Assembly (NCBI RefSeq): GCF_001544575.2
Contig: NZ_FCNY02000005.1
Coordinates: forward strand, 186,001 to 250,000
DNA from: Caballeronia cordobensis
GTDB lineage: Bacteria > Pseudomonadota > Gammaproteobacteria > Burkholderiales > Burkholderiaceae
DNA: 64,000 nt
Direction of reading: 5' to 3'
Shown here piece after piece: positions 28,303 to 37,182 of the stretch; the first letter of the stretch is position 1, and every line of letters begins with the position of its first letter. A program made the position numbers and the translations under genes. Under the pieces are notes generated by a model. The model ran no database searches. It was not told the origin of the DNA and saw nothing but the letters and a program-made list of their open reading frames with translations.

Positions 28303-29321
28303 GCCGGCTCTCCCCGATCGCGCTTCACCGCGCTCCAGATGCGTTCGCCCAGCCCCCACAAACCGCGTTGCATGAAGAGACTCACGGCGATCAGCACGAG
28401 ACCGAGCAGCAGCAGCCAGCGTGGCCAGAGTGTCGAAAGCCAGTCGGCGAAAAGGACATAGAAGGCCGCGCCGAGCACGGACGAAAACAGATTGCCCGTG
28501 CCGCCGATCACGGTCATCACGAGAATCATCTCGCTCGTGTGATAGTCGATGTTCGACAACGGCGCGATGCCCGTCATCATCGCGTGCAGCGCGCCGGCCA
28601 GGCCCGTGACCGCGCCCGAGACGACGAAGGCCGCGAGCTTGAAGCGTCGGACGTCGTAGCCGACAGCGGCGGCGCGCGCTTCGTTGTCGCGGATCGCAAG
28701 CAGCGTGCGGCCGAAGACCGAATGCGACACGCGCAGCATCAGCCAGAACGCGATCAGGAACAGCACCGCGACGAACGCGTAGTACTGCCATGGCGAGGCG
28801 ATCGGCACGAGCGTTCGCCCGAACACGGACAACGCCGGACGCGGGATATCGAGCAGGCCGTTGTCGCCGCCGGTGAGATCGGGCGTCGTGTAGGCAAGGA
28901 AGTAGAACATCTGCCCGAATGCGAGCGTGAGCATCACGAAGTACGCGCCGCGCTGACGAATGGAGAACCATCCGACGATGGCCGCGGCCAGCGCGCCCAC
29001 GACGACGGCGCCCAGCAACGCCGCGGGAACCTGAAGTCCCGCCTTCGTGAGAATGAGGCCCGCGCTATAGCTCCCGAGGCCGAAGAAAATGCCCTGCCCA
29101 AAGGACAGCAAGCCCGTATGCCCGAGCAGCAGATTGCAGCCGAGCGCGGCGAGCGCAAAAACGAGCACTTCGGTGGCGAGCGACCCGGATCGCATCGTCA
29201 GCGGAAGAATGCAGACGACGGCGGCCGCAAGCAGCAGAAAGCGATAGCGATGCAGCGGGCTCATGAAGGATCGTCGTGGCACGCTCACGTCCAGAGTCTT
29301 CGTTTCGAGTTCGGAATTCAC
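28299..29321 (-). CDS. livM: Branched-chain-type ABC transporter permease (LivM family)
   Basis: 340 aa with about 8-9 hydrophobic helices and the LivM segments GHTGLLSFGQGIFFGLGSY and IRDNEARAAAVGYD. I chose the GTG at 29321. It overlaps the livH stop as GTGA and has GGGGAGGA just upstream, matching the 4-bp coupling seen throughout this operon. The first internal ATG (29264) would remove 19 residues and has weaker support. Confidence 0.9.
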   Translation of the reverse strand: MNSELETKTLDVSVPRRSFMSPLHRYRFLLLAAAVVCILPLTMRSGSLATEVLVFALAALGCNLLLGHTGLLSFGQGIFFGLGSYSAGLILTKAGLQVPAALLGAVVVGALAAAIVGWFSIRQRGAYFVMLTLAFGQMFYFLAYTTPDLTGGDNGLLDIPRPALSVFGRTLVPIASPWQYYAFVAVLFLIAFWLMLRVSHSVFGRTLLAIRDNEARAAAVGYDVRRFKLAAFVVSGAVTGLAGALHAMMTGIAPLSNIDYHTSEMILVMTVIGGTGNLFSSVLGAAFYVLFADWLSTLWPRWLLLLGLVLIAVSLFMQRGLWGLGERIWSAVKRDRGEPA

Positions 29322-30178
29322 GCGGTCCTCCCCAGCAGGCCGTTGGGACGCAGCAGCAACACCGCGGCCATCGCGACATAGATCATGAGGCGCGCGCCTT
29401 CGGGCCATAACGTGCTCATCACGCTTTGCACGATGCCGACCAGCAATCCGCCGACGAGCGCGCCGAGGAAATTCCCCATGCCGCCCACCACCACCACGAC
29501 GAACGCCACGCCGAGCGCTTCGATGCCCATGAACGGATCGACGCCGCGGATCGGCGCGGCAAGCACACCCGCGAGCGCCGCCGTGCCCGCCCCCAGCGCG
29601 AAGACGAGACTGAAGATGCGCGTCACGTTGATGCCGAGCAGCGACACCATCTCGCTCGATTCGCTGCCCGCGCGCACCGCGCTGCCGAGCCGCGTTCCGT
29701 CGAGCACCCACCACAGGATGCCCGCCAGCACGGCCGTGAAGGCAATCACGAAGAGCCGGTATTTCGGGTAGATGAAGCTGCCCCACATCACGACACCGTT
29801 CAGGATGTCGGGGACCGGCACGTTATCGCCGATCGGCCCCCATGCGAGGATCGAGCACTCCTGGATGACGAGCGCGAGACCCACCGTCGCGAGGATATGG
29901 AACTCGTGCTGCTGCGCATAGACATGCCGCAGCACCGCTTTCTCGACGATCCACGCAATCGCGCCGACGACGATGGGCACGATGACGAGCGCGGTCCAGA
30001 AGTTCATGGACCACTGCATCGCCTGATAGCAGAAATACGCGCCCAGCAGATAAAAAGCGCCGTGCGCGAAGTTCACGAAGCGCAGCAACCCGAACACGAT
30101 CGACAACCCGACCGCGAGCAGAAAATACAGCATGCCCACGCCGATGCCGTTCACGACCTGCAGCAGATAAACGTTCAT
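29318..30178 (-). CDS. livH: Branched-chain-type ABC transporter permease (LivH family)
   Basis: 286 aa, strongly hydrophobic, with the N-terminal LivH pattern VVNGIGVGMLYFLLAVGLSIVFGLLRFVNFAHGAF and the late GVAFVVVVVGGMGNFLGALVGGL. It pairs with LivM to form the channel. It begins 83 bp after livK. Confidence 0.93.
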   Translation of the reverse strand: MNVYLLQVVNGIGVGMLYFLLAVGLSIVFGLLRFVNFAHGAFYLLGAYFCYQAMQWSMNFWTALVIVPIVVGAIAWIVEKAVLRHVYAQQHEFHILATVGLALVIQECSILAWGPIGDNVPVPDILNGVVMWGSFIYPKYRLFVIAFTAVLAGILWWVLDGTRLGSAVRAGSESSEMVSLLGINVTRIFSLVFALGAGTAALAGVLAAPIRGVDPFMGIEALGVAFVVVVVGGMGNFLGALVGGLLVGIVQSVMSTLWPEGARLMIYVAMAAVLLLRPNGLLGRTA

Positions 30179-30261
30179 GGCCTTGCATCACGAAAGTGGC
30201 GGCGCGAATGCGGGTCGTGCCCGCATTCGCCTGAGAACAGCGCGTCAAACCATCATGCGTT

Positions 30262-31470
30262 TCACGCGAGCTTGCACTGCGTCTTGTCGAGCGGCAGGAA
30301 CGATTGACCCGAGCTCACGATGTCGGCGTAATCGTCCTTGTCCTTCATCTTGCTCTTGGGCTTGCCCTTGAGCAGATAGTAGTTCTTCAATACCTGATGG
30401 TCTCCCGCGCGAATCTCTTCCGGACCCGTCAGGCCCGCGTACTTCATGCCTTCGAGCGCGGCGACGACTTTCTTTGGATCGGCGGTGCCCGCCTTCACGA
30501 TGCCGTCGAGCAGAATCTTCGTGCAGATGTACGAACCCGCGAGGCTGTAGTTCGGGTTGGACTTGTAGGTCGCGTTCACGCGCTTCACGAGATCGTGATT
30601 GAGCGGCGAGTCGATCGCATGCCAGTATTGCGCGCCGAAGTACACGCCCTCGCAGATGTCCGGCCCGAGCGCTTCGAACTGCTCCAGGCCCGAGGCCCAA
30701 GCCATGAGGATCGTGCAGTTGTTCTTCATGCCGAAGCTCACGGCCTGGCGCAGCGTGTCCGACGATTGCGAGCCGAAGTTGAGGATGAGAAGCACATCGG
30801 GTTTGGCGGCGACCGCGTTGGTCAGATAGCCGCTGAACTCTTTTTCGTTGAGCGAGTGATAGCTGTTGCCCACATGCTCGATGCCCTTCTCCTTGAAGAT
30901 GGCCTTGGCCGCCGACAGGAGGCCGTCGCCGAACACGTACTGCGGCGTGATCGTGTACCAGCGCTTCGCCTTGGGCATCGTTTGAATCAGCGGGCGCACG
31001 GTCTGTTCGATCGCGCCGAAGGTCGGCACCGACCAGCGGAACGTCGCGCTGTTGCAGTCCTTGCCGGTGAGCTCGTCCGCGCCCGCCGTCGTGATGAAGA
31101 TGCCGTCGGCCTTCTCGGCTTCCTTGCCCATTGCAAGCGCTTCCGACGACAGAATGCCGCCCGCGAAAAAGCGCGCGTTCTTCTGCTGCGCGACTTCCTG
31201 CACGCGCCGCACGGCGGTTGCGGGTTTTCCCTCGGTATCGAGCGCGAGGTAGGCGAGCGGCTGGCCGAGCACCTTGCCGTATTGATCGATCGCGAGCTTC
31301 ATGCCGAGATCGGCGTACTTGCCGTTGGCCGCGAACGGGCCGGACATCGGAACCGGGCACGCAAACTGAATCGGCGAGCCCTGCGCGAAGGCGCTTCTTG
31401 CCACGAGCGCTTCGAGCGAGCCGGGAATGGCCGACAGCGCGGCCAGCTTCAACATGTTTCGGCGATTCAA
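30262..31470 (-). CDS. livK: ABC transporter substrate-binding protein (LivK-like), Tat-exported, TTG start
   Basis: 402 aa, type I periplasmic binding fold (PMSGPFAANGKYADLGMKLAID, and the FGDGLLSAAKAIFKEKG segment). I chose the TTG at 31470. It has AAGGAG about 8 nt upstream and gives an N-terminus with RRNMLK, a twin-arginine motif, followed by a hydrophobic stretch ending AFA. Starting at the ATG at 31455 would remove both arginines and leave the ribosome site 23 nt away. It is the first gene of the operon and is probably controlled by the divergent GntR regulator. Confidence 0.88.
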   Translation of the reverse strand: MNRRNMLKLAALSAIPGSLEALVARSAFAQGSPIQFACPVPMSGPFAANGKYADLGMKLAIDQYGKVLGQPLAYLALDTEGKPATAVRRVQEVAQQKNARFFAGGILSSEALAMGKEAEKADGIFITTAGADELTGKDCNSATFRWSVPTFGAIEQTVRPLIQTMPKAKRWYTITPQYVFGDGLLSAAKAIFKEKGIEHVGNSYHSLNEKEFSGYLTNAVAAKPDVLLILNFGSQSSDTLRQAVSFGMKNNCTILMAWASGLEQFEALGPDICEGVYFGAQYWHAIDSPLNHDLVKRVNATYKSNPNYSLAGSYICTKILLDGIVKAGTADPKKVVAALEGMKYAGLTGPEEIRAGDHQVLKNYYLLKGKPKSKMKDKDDYADIVSSGQSFLPLDKTQCKLA

Positions 31471-31546
31471 AATTGACGCTCCTTGAGAAGTGACCTGCGC
31501 GGCCGCCGCGCTTTTTTTCGTGGTACGTTCATGCGTCGGCTTGGAT

Positions 31547-31566
31547 CTATTTATGATGATAAATAG
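31547..31566. promoter_or_regulatory. Perfect dyad, probable GntR/FadR-type operator
   Basis: CTATTTAT and ATAAATAG (8-bp perfect arms) flank the 4-bp centre GATG. It lies in the divergent region between livK and the GntR gene, just downstream of the predicted livK transcription start. That position suits repression of the liv operon by the adjacent regulator. AT-rich symmetric sites of this size are typical for GntR-family dimers. Confidence 0.65.
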
Positions 31567-31576
31567 AATGAACCTG

Positions 31577-31605
31577 ATGCTAGGAACAATAAATTCGGGT
31601 GTCAA
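31577..31605 (-). promoter_or_regulatory. Sigma-70-type promoter of the liv/M20/M81 operon
   Basis: Read on the minus strand, a perfect TTGACA (31600-31605) is followed after 17 bp by TAGCAT (31577-31582, 4 of 6 match to TATAAT). Transcription would start near 31570, about 100 nt before the TTG of livK, and would run straight into the 31547-31566 dyad. Confidence 0.65.
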
Positions 31606-31679
31606 TAAGGCAATATTCCAGTCTGCGGAGTCGTCAACGCCCCGCATGCGCAAAGTGGACGAGAACAGGGAGCATCGAC

Positions 31680-32513
31680 ATGGTGATGGAGCGTGCAAAG
31701 CGCGCCGGCGCGGCAATCGAGATCGCGCAGCAGCCGATCAAGCAGCCGAAGCGCGCGGACCTGGTCGCGGAGGAGATCAAGCGACTCATCACGGAAAAGA
31801 ATCTGAAGCCCGGCGACAAGCTGCCCCGTGAGGTCGAATTGCAGCAGCTTTTTTCCGTGAGCAAGAGCACGACGCGCGAGGCGCTCAAGTCGCTCGAAGT
31901 GCAGGGACTCATCAAGGTCACGACGGGGCCTTCAGGCGGCGGCACGATCGTCGAGGTGCCGCTCGATCGCACCTTGCAACTCTTGCAGAACTATCTGTTC
32001 TTCAAGGACGTGACCATCGACGACATCTACACGGTGCGTCAACTGCTCGAGCCCGAACTGGCGGCGGGCGCGGTGCCGCATCTCACCGACGAGGATTTCA
32101 CGGCGCTCGAAGCCAACATCGCCTGTTGCGACGAACCCGCGTCGATGCATGCGAATCGCGACATCGTGCGGCAGCGTCAGGAAGACGTGAACTTCCACGA
32201 TATTCTCGCCGCGGCGAATCCCAATCCCTTTCTGCGATTTACGTGCGAGTTGATCAACGAGATGATCCGGCAACTGATCGAGTTCAGAAACGACACACCG
32301 CAAGCCGAGCACGAACGCTTTGGACGCGCCAACGTGAAGATCCACAAGGCGATCACCGAAGCGGCGCGGGCGAGGGATTCCGATAAGGTCCGCGAACTGA
32401 TGGTGATCCATATGACCGAGGCGCCGCGCTATGTGAAGCGCATGAAAGGCAAGCTGCGCGGGCGCCTCATTCTCGACTCGGAGATTCGCAAGCGCGTGAG
32501 CGGACGCGGCTGA
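31680..32513 (+). CDS. GntR-family transcriptional regulator (FadR/FCD type)
   Basis: 277 aa. The winged-helix GntR domain (about 23-92) has the helix ...LPREVELQQLFSVSKSTTREAL and the wing GLIKVTTGPSGGGTIV. An all-helical FCD ligand domain follows (about 115-260), with the Asp/His residues (DDIY, NFHDIL, KIHKAI, VIHMTEAPR) that usually bind a metal and a carboxylate ligand. The ATG at 31680 is preceded by GGGAG; the longer frame from 31599 lacks a ribosome site. It is divergent from livK and likely controls that operon. Confidence 0.92.
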   Translation: MVMERAKRAGAAIEIAQQPIKQPKRADLVAEEIKRLITEKNLKPGDKLPREVELQQLFSVSKSTTREALKSLEVQGLIKVTTGPSGGGTIVEVPLDRTLQLLQNYLFFKDVTIDDIYTVRQLLEPELAAGAVPHLTDEDFTALEANIACCDEPASMHANRDIVRQRQEDVNFHDILAAANPNPFLRFTCELINEMIRQLIEFRNDTPQAEHERFGRANVKIHKAITEAARARDSDKVRELMVIHMTEAPRYVKRMKGKLRGRLILDSEIRKRVSGRG

Positions 32514-32517
32514 GCAC

Positions 32518-34068
32518 TTACGCAGCAAGGCTGCCGATGAACTGTCTGAGGTTATCCAGCACGGGGCGTTGATCGCCGGCGAAAGCCCAGTGGTCCGCCC
32601 CATCGAGCTCGACGAATCGCGCATGCGCGATATGGCTTGCGAGATGCCGGCCCGCGCCGATGCGCACGGCGCGGTCGTCGCGACGGTGCAGCACGAGCGT
32701 CGGAATCGAAACGCGGCTCAGAAGATGCCGCACATCCATATCGCGCAACGCTTTGAGCACGCCCTCGATGGCGCCCGGACTCGACGCGGCTCGCAGCATG
32801 CCCGCCCACCAGGCTCTCGCCTGCGCATCGCCGGCGAGGCTCGGCGCGAATGTCTCGATGCCCGCGGGCCCGCCCCAGTGCGCAATGAGTTCCCGCAGCC
32901 ACGCGTCGTACTGGCCTGCGTGCAGCGCGTGAGGATAGTCCTGCGTGGCGGTCCCTTTCGCTAGCGAGCCGAACAGAACGAGACCCGCGACGCGGCCGGG
33001 GTGATCGACGGCGAATCTGATGCACGCGGGACCGCCCTCCGACGCGCCGAATAGCAAGACGCGGCGGCTTCCGGCGGCATCGAGCACGGTGCCGATGTCC
33101 TGCGCGGTCGCGTCGACGCCGGGATTGAATCCGACCCGGTCGGACAACCCGATACCGCGACGATCGAGCAGGACGAGACGGCCCATTCCCGCGAGCGCGG
33201 ACAGAAACGCGCGGCATCGCGGCTCCTCCCACACGCGTTCGACGTGGGAAACGAAACCGGGCAGCAACAGCACGTCGATGCGGCCGTCGCCGTAGGTCTG
33301 GTAAGCGAGATGAACGCCGCCGCCGCTGGCATAGCGCGTCGGCGGCGGATCGCCGACCGGCGGCGCTGCGCTCATATCCAGCAGCGCGCACGTCTCGGCT
33401 TCGGGCGCGACATGGAGTTCGTCGCGAAGGCGCTGCGTCAGCGCGTCGAAGTGCCGCCTGGCCGTGGCCCGGTCCCCGCCGAGCAGAAGATTGCGGATGA
33501 GGTGGCGTCCGTACACTTCGCTGAGCGGATCGAAGGCCACGAGACGGCCTGCGTGCGCGGCGGCCGCGGCATAGTCGCCAGCCGCGTTCTTGTCTTGCAC
33601 CACGCGCTCGAACGCCTGGATCGCCCGGCCCCGCAGGGCCTCCCGCCGAAAAAAGGCCCACTCGTCGAACGCCGGGCAGTCGCCGGGCGAAAAACCGTCG
33701 AGAAAATCGCCGGAATACGCGCGGCACGCCCGCTCGTACTCGCCGCGATCGCAGGCTTGCTCGAAAAGCTGCGAATCCACCTGCAAATCGATGGCCGCCG
33801 ACCATCGGATCGTCGACCGGTCGGCGCTCAGCACGTCGTCGCCGAGCGTGAGCTGGAGGCGATGCAACAGCCGCCGCAGCCGCGCCCGCACGACTTCTTC
33901 GCGGTCTTCCGGCCACAACATCGCGGCGATGGTGTCGCGCCCGACCGACATCTTCGCTTCGGCCAGGTAGACCAGCAGTGCAGAGCCCTTGCGCAAGGCC
34001 AGCTGGCACGGTTGACCATCCCGGCGAATCTCCGGAAATCCAAGCGTTCGCACGCTGAACGATGCCAT
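32518..34068 (-). CDS. Fusion of an OmpR/BTAD regulator to an alpha/beta hydrolase
   Basis: 516 aa. The N-terminal part (1-90) is a winged-helix domain of the SARP/OmpR kind (RTLGFPEIRRDG, LLVYLAEAKMSVGRDTIAAMLWP). A bacterial transcriptional activator domain with TPR-like helices follows (about 95-230). A linker near 235-250 leads to an alpha/beta hydrolase fold with nucleophile elbow GASEGG (Ser343), acid Asp464/465 and His493. All three catalytic residues appear present. The start at 34068 was chosen for the domain edge; an upstream ATG at 34131 is possible. It is divergent from the FAD monooxygenase at 34188, which may be its target. The hydrolase part may act as a ligand sensor or modify its inducer. 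Confidence 0.85.
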   Translation of the reverse strand: MASFSVRTLGFPEIRRDGQPCQLALRKGSALLVYLAEAKMSVGRDTIAAMLWPEDREEVVRARLRRLLHRLQLTLGDDVLSADRSTIRWSAAIDLQVDSQLFEQACDRGEYERACRAYSGDFLDGFSPGDCPAFDEWAFFRREALRGRAIQAFERVVQDKNAAGDYAAAAAHAGRLVAFDPLSEVYGRHLIRNLLLGGDRATARRHFDALTQRLRDELHVAPEAETCALLDMSAAPPVGDPPPTRYASGGGVHLAYQTYGDGRIDVLLLPGFVSHVERVWEEPRCRAFLSALAGMGRLVLLDRRGIGLSDRVGFNPGVDATAQDIGTVLDAAGSRRVLLFGASEGGPACIRFAVDHPGRVAGLVLFGSLAKGTATQDYPHALHAGQYDAWLRELIAHWGGPAGIETFAPSLAGDAQARAWWAGMLRAASSPGAIEGVLKALRDMDVRHLLSRVSIPTLVLHRRDDRAVRIGAGRHLASHIAHARFVELDGADHWAFAGDQRPVLDNLRQFIGSLAA

Positions 34069-34187
34069 GGCGGGGCGGCCTTCGATGATGGCGTCCGGGG
34101 GGACGCTCAGGGGACGAGGCAATCCTAGCATTGCCTGCAGACGATGGCCGCGGGGTTCATCGCGACAGATCGAACTGGAGGATTGCC

Positions 34188-35561
34188 ATGAAGAAACTGG
34201 GCGAACATGCGATCGTGATCGGCGCAAGCGTAGGCGGTCTGCTGGCCGCCCGCGTGCTGTCGGATTTCTATACCCGCGTCACCGTGCTCGAACGCGATGC
34301 GTTTCCGGCGACAGACGCGCCGCGCAAGGGCGTGCCGCAAGGCCGGCATACCCACGGGCTCCTTGCGCGAGGCAGCGCGATATTCGAGGCCTTCTTCCCG
34401 CGATACAACAGCGAAGTCGTCGCGCTAAGCGGAGGCCTGATCGGCGATGTCGCCAACGACGTGATCTGGATCGGTCACAACGTGAGGCTCGCCAACGGCG
34501 CGAGCGACCTGAGCGGTCTGCTCGCGAGCCGTCCGGTGCTCGAAGGCCATTTGCGCCGGCGGCTCCTGGCGTTGCCCAACGTGCGGGCGATAGACCATTG
34601 CGCCGTGCGAGGGCTTGCCGCCGATCCCGCCCGCATGCGCGTGACGGGCGTGCGCGCGAGTGTCGACGGCAAATCCGAAGAGACCTTCGACGCCGACCTC
34701 GTCATCGACGCGACCGGTCGTGGTTCATCCGGCGCAGCGTGGCTCGAAGCGCTCGGCTACCCCGCGCCTGCCGATGAGAAGGTCGACATCGGCATCTGCT
34801 ACATGACGCGGACTTATCGGCGCCGGCCGGCCGATCTCGACGGCAAGCACGGGATCGTCGTCGCCGGCAGCGCGCCGGACTGGCGCAACGGCGTCATGCT
34901 CGCGCAGGAAGACGATACGTGGATCGTCAGCACCGGCGGTTATCTCGGCGACGACGCACCCGGCGACGATCAGGGCTTTCTCGCGTATCTGGCGACGTTG
35001 CCGACCATGGCGATTCATGATGTCGTCGCCAGCGCGGAGCCGCTCACCGATTTCAGGCGCTACCGCTACGCCGCCAGTCTGCGCCGGCGATACGAGCGGC
35101 TCGCGCGCTTTCCGGCGCATTACCTGGCTTTCGGCGATGCGATCTGCAGCTTCAATCCAGTCTACGGACAGGGGATGACGGTCGCGGCCGAGGAAGCGCT
35201 GGCGCTGCAGCGGTGCCTCTGCGCAGGCTCGACGGATCTGGCGCGCCGGTTCTTCGCGGCGGCCGCGAAAATCGTCGATATTCCGTGGGACATCGCCGTT
35301 GGCAACGACCTGCGTCATCCGCAAGTCGAGGGTGCGCGCCCGCCGATGCGGCGTTTCATCAACTGGTACATCGGCAAGCTTCATCGTGCCGCGACCCGCG
35401 ACGCCGTGCTGGCGACTGCGTTCCTGAAAGTCGTGAACCTGATGATGCCGCCGTCGTCGCTGCTGAGCCCGGCGATCGTCAGGCGCGTCTGGCTGGGCAA
35501 CCGGCGGCCAGTTTCATTCGTTCGCTCGCCGGAGCCGCGCGTGCGCGTCAGATGCGATTGA
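34188..35561 (+). CDS. FAD-dependent monooxygenase-like oxidoreductase
   Basis: 457 aa. The Rossmann motif VIGASVGGLLAARVL with acidic Glu35, the DATGRGS motif in the middle (about 182-188), and the second FAD motif GDAICSFNPVYGQGM fit the PHBH-fold group (geranylgeranyl-reductase or halogenase-like relatives). A C-terminal helical tail follows. The ATG at 34188 has CTGGAGG upstream. The substrate cannot be named. Confidence 0.85.
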   Translation: MKKLGEHAIVIGASVGGLLAARVLSDFYTRVTVLERDAFPATDAPRKGVPQGRHTHGLLARGSAIFEAFFPRYNSEVVALSGGLIGDVANDVIWIGHNVRLANGASDLSGLLASRPVLEGHLRRRLLALPNVRAIDHCAVRGLAADPARMRVTGVRASVDGKSEETFDADLVIDATGRGSSGAAWLEALGYPAPADEKVDIGICYMTRTYRRRPADLDGKHGIVVAGSAPDWRNGVMLAQEDDTWIVSTGGYLGDDAPGDDQGFLAYLATLPTMAIHDVVASAEPLTDFRRYRYAASLRRRYERLARFPAHYLAFGDAICSFNPVYGQGMTVAAEEALALQRCLCAGSTDLARRFFAAAAKIVDIPWDIAVGNDLRHPQVEGARPPMRRFINWYIGKLHRAATRDAVLATAFLKVVNLMMPPSSLLSPAIVRRVWLGNRRPVSFVRSPEPRVRVRCD

Positions 35562-35616
35562 AAGCGAGCCTCGAACCGTTTTGTGAACGGGTATAAACAG
35601 CCTCAGAATAAACGCC

Positions 35617-35889
35617 ATGAACATCAATACAGCTGCGCTTGACGACGCCGTTCTTGTGTTCCTGCATTTGACCTTGCATGACCACAACCGCGCCCGGAAA
35701 GGCTTCGATTGGGAGTGCCTTAATCGCCTTTATGAGCGCGGCTTCATCGACGATCCCGTCAGCAAGACGAAATTCGTAATACTCACTAACGACGGATTGC
35801 GCAAATCCGGGGCGGCTCTTCAGGCAGTTCTTCAGCACTGCTGGCAGCAAGATCGACTAACGAAGAAAATTTCTGACTCACAACACTAG
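35617..35889 (+). CDS. DUF6429-family small protein
   Basis: 90 aa. It matches the DUF6429 pattern I know: an N-terminal acidic-hydrophobic start (DDAVLVFLHLTLHD), then RARKGFDWECLNRLYERGFIDDPVSKTKFVILTNDGL. The last 20 residues are longer and more polar than usual and may reflect a frame-disrupted end. Function unknown. The opposite-strand frame here (35548-35850) is a shadow. Confidence 0.7.
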   Translation: MNINTAALDDAVLVFLHLTLHDHNRARKGFDWECLNRLYERGFIDDPVSKTKFVILTNDGLRKSGAALQAVLQHCWQQDRLTKKISDSQH

Positions 35890-36005
35890 ATGCCCTCGCA
35901 AGGCAGGGCAAGAATTTCATCGGCATCCTGCAAAGCGTGCCTGCGGCGATACGCCACAACCTCGAAGAGGCCATGCGCCTGCCCGGCATGGCGCCGACGC
36001 GTTAG
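35877..36005 (+). pseudogene. Possible gene fragment, no start
   Basis: One plus-strand frame reads a natural-looking C-terminus (LTTLDALARQGKNF, then SVPAAIRHNLEEAMRLPG) ending at TAG 36003-36005. It begins right after a stop and has no usable start codon except a late internal ATG. It may be the 3' end of a decayed gene or a frame-shifted continuation of the sequence before it. The family was not recognised. Confidence 0.25.
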
Positions 36006-36364
36006 TCATATGGGCACTCGCCATCGCGCGCCTATCAGCGCTTCGGTAGAGACGCCCGGCACGCGAAACCAGGCGGAAATCAACCTGATTAACCGCACAT
36101 ATCTTGTGGCACCGGAAGCGTTTTTTTGACGGGGTGATGGACATACTCACGCGCCAGTAGGCAAACCCGGCACGTGGCGCCGCGCGCATGGTAATTGCAC
36201 GAGTCTGTTTGCGTTGGGTGCACAAATCTTTGCGGATCGGTAACGGGAACAATAAAACAACGCGTTACACTGATATGCAGCGTCACGGACGACTAACCAT
36301 AGTCATGAGTTGTACGCCAATGTTTTGAAATCGGCCGCTCGGGCCAGTTTGAGGAGAATAAAGA
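36006..36364. other. Non-coding stretch before the DUF2092 gene
   Basis: Together with the fragment at 35877-36005 this makes about 475 bp without a convincing gene. It is AT-richer than the surroundings. It has a run of seven T at 36121-36127 that might end transcription from upstream, though no strong stem precedes it. The 3' end carries the GAGGAG ribosome site for the next gene. I see no RNA gene or long repeat. Confidence 0.5.
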
Positions 36365-37162
36365 GTGACGCAAAAGCTTACCAGGTTGGCACTTTTCGCC
36401 GCGATTGCTGGCGCACTATGCACTTCGGAAGGTGCTGCAGTTGCGGCATCGAAGGCGGTCGTATCGTCCGTCGGGCATACACCGAATGCAGAGGCGATAG
36501 ATGCACTGGTCAAGATGAACAGTTATTTGCAAACCGTCAAACAGTTTGATCTCAATGTCGATTCGACTACGGATCAAATCATGGTCGACGGTTCAACGAC
36601 GCAACTGATTCAGGTGTCGCACAACACGAAGATGACCGTGAGCCGCCCCGGCTCGCTCAAGGCCGATATTGTCGGTGGCGCGCCAGGCAACAGCCGGCAC
36701 GCTTTCTACGACGGCAAGAGCTTCACGCTCTATACGGAGCCGAACAACTATTACGCGACGGTCCCCGCGCCTTCGACGATCAAAGAGTTAACGGACGATC
36801 TTCAGGAAAAGTATGGAGTCGAGTTGCCGCTGAGCGATGTCTTCTCGCTGGGTGCGAATCCGTCTGACTTCACCCATGTGATGTCTGCGGTTTATATAGG
36901 CGATGAAGTTGTAAGCGGGAATGTATGTTCGCACTATGCCTATCATGAAAAGACGGTCGATTGGCAAATCTGGATTCAGAAAGGCGATCAGCCGCTGCCA
37001 TGCAAGCTGAATATCGTGACCTCAACGGACAAGGAAAAGCCCCAATACACAGCGGTGTATCACTGGAATCTCAAACCCGAGATCACGTCGGCAACATTCA
37101 AATTCACGCCCCCCGTAAATGCACATCAGATCAAGTTTGTGCAATCCAGCGGCGCTCAATAA
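36365..37162 (+). CDS. Exported DUF2092 protein
   Basis: 265 aa. The GTG start at 36365 has GAGGAG about 9 nt upstream. A signal peptide ends near AVA at 25-27. The mature protein has the DUF2092 features: LVKMNSYLQTVKQFDLNVDSTTDQ, VSRPGSLKADIVG and YDGKSFTLY. The fold resembles outer-membrane lipoprotein carriers such as LolA/LolB, so a periplasmic lipid-handling role is possible but unproven. It is followed 20 bp later by the small Asn-rich protein; the two probably form an operon. Confidence 0.82.
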   Translation: MTQKLTRLALFAAIAGALCTSEGAAVAASKAVVSSVGHTPNAEAIDALVKMNSYLQTVKQFDLNVDSTTDQIMVDGSTTQLIQVSHNTKMTVSRPGSLKADIVGGAPGNSRHAFYDGKSFTLYTEPNNYYATVPAPSTIKELTDDLQEKYGVELPLSDVFSLGANPSDFTHVMSAVYIGDEVVSGNVCSHYAYHEKTVDWQIWIQKGDQPLPCKLNIVTSTDKEKPQYTAVYHWNLKPEITSATFKFTPPVNAHQIKFVQSSGAQ

Positions 37163-37182
37163 ATTTCAATCCAGAGATCACC

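Noticed and set aside
35548..35850. 100-codon minus-strand frame over the DUF6429 gene
   Set aside because: The plus-strand reading matches a known family, so the opposite frame is not kept.
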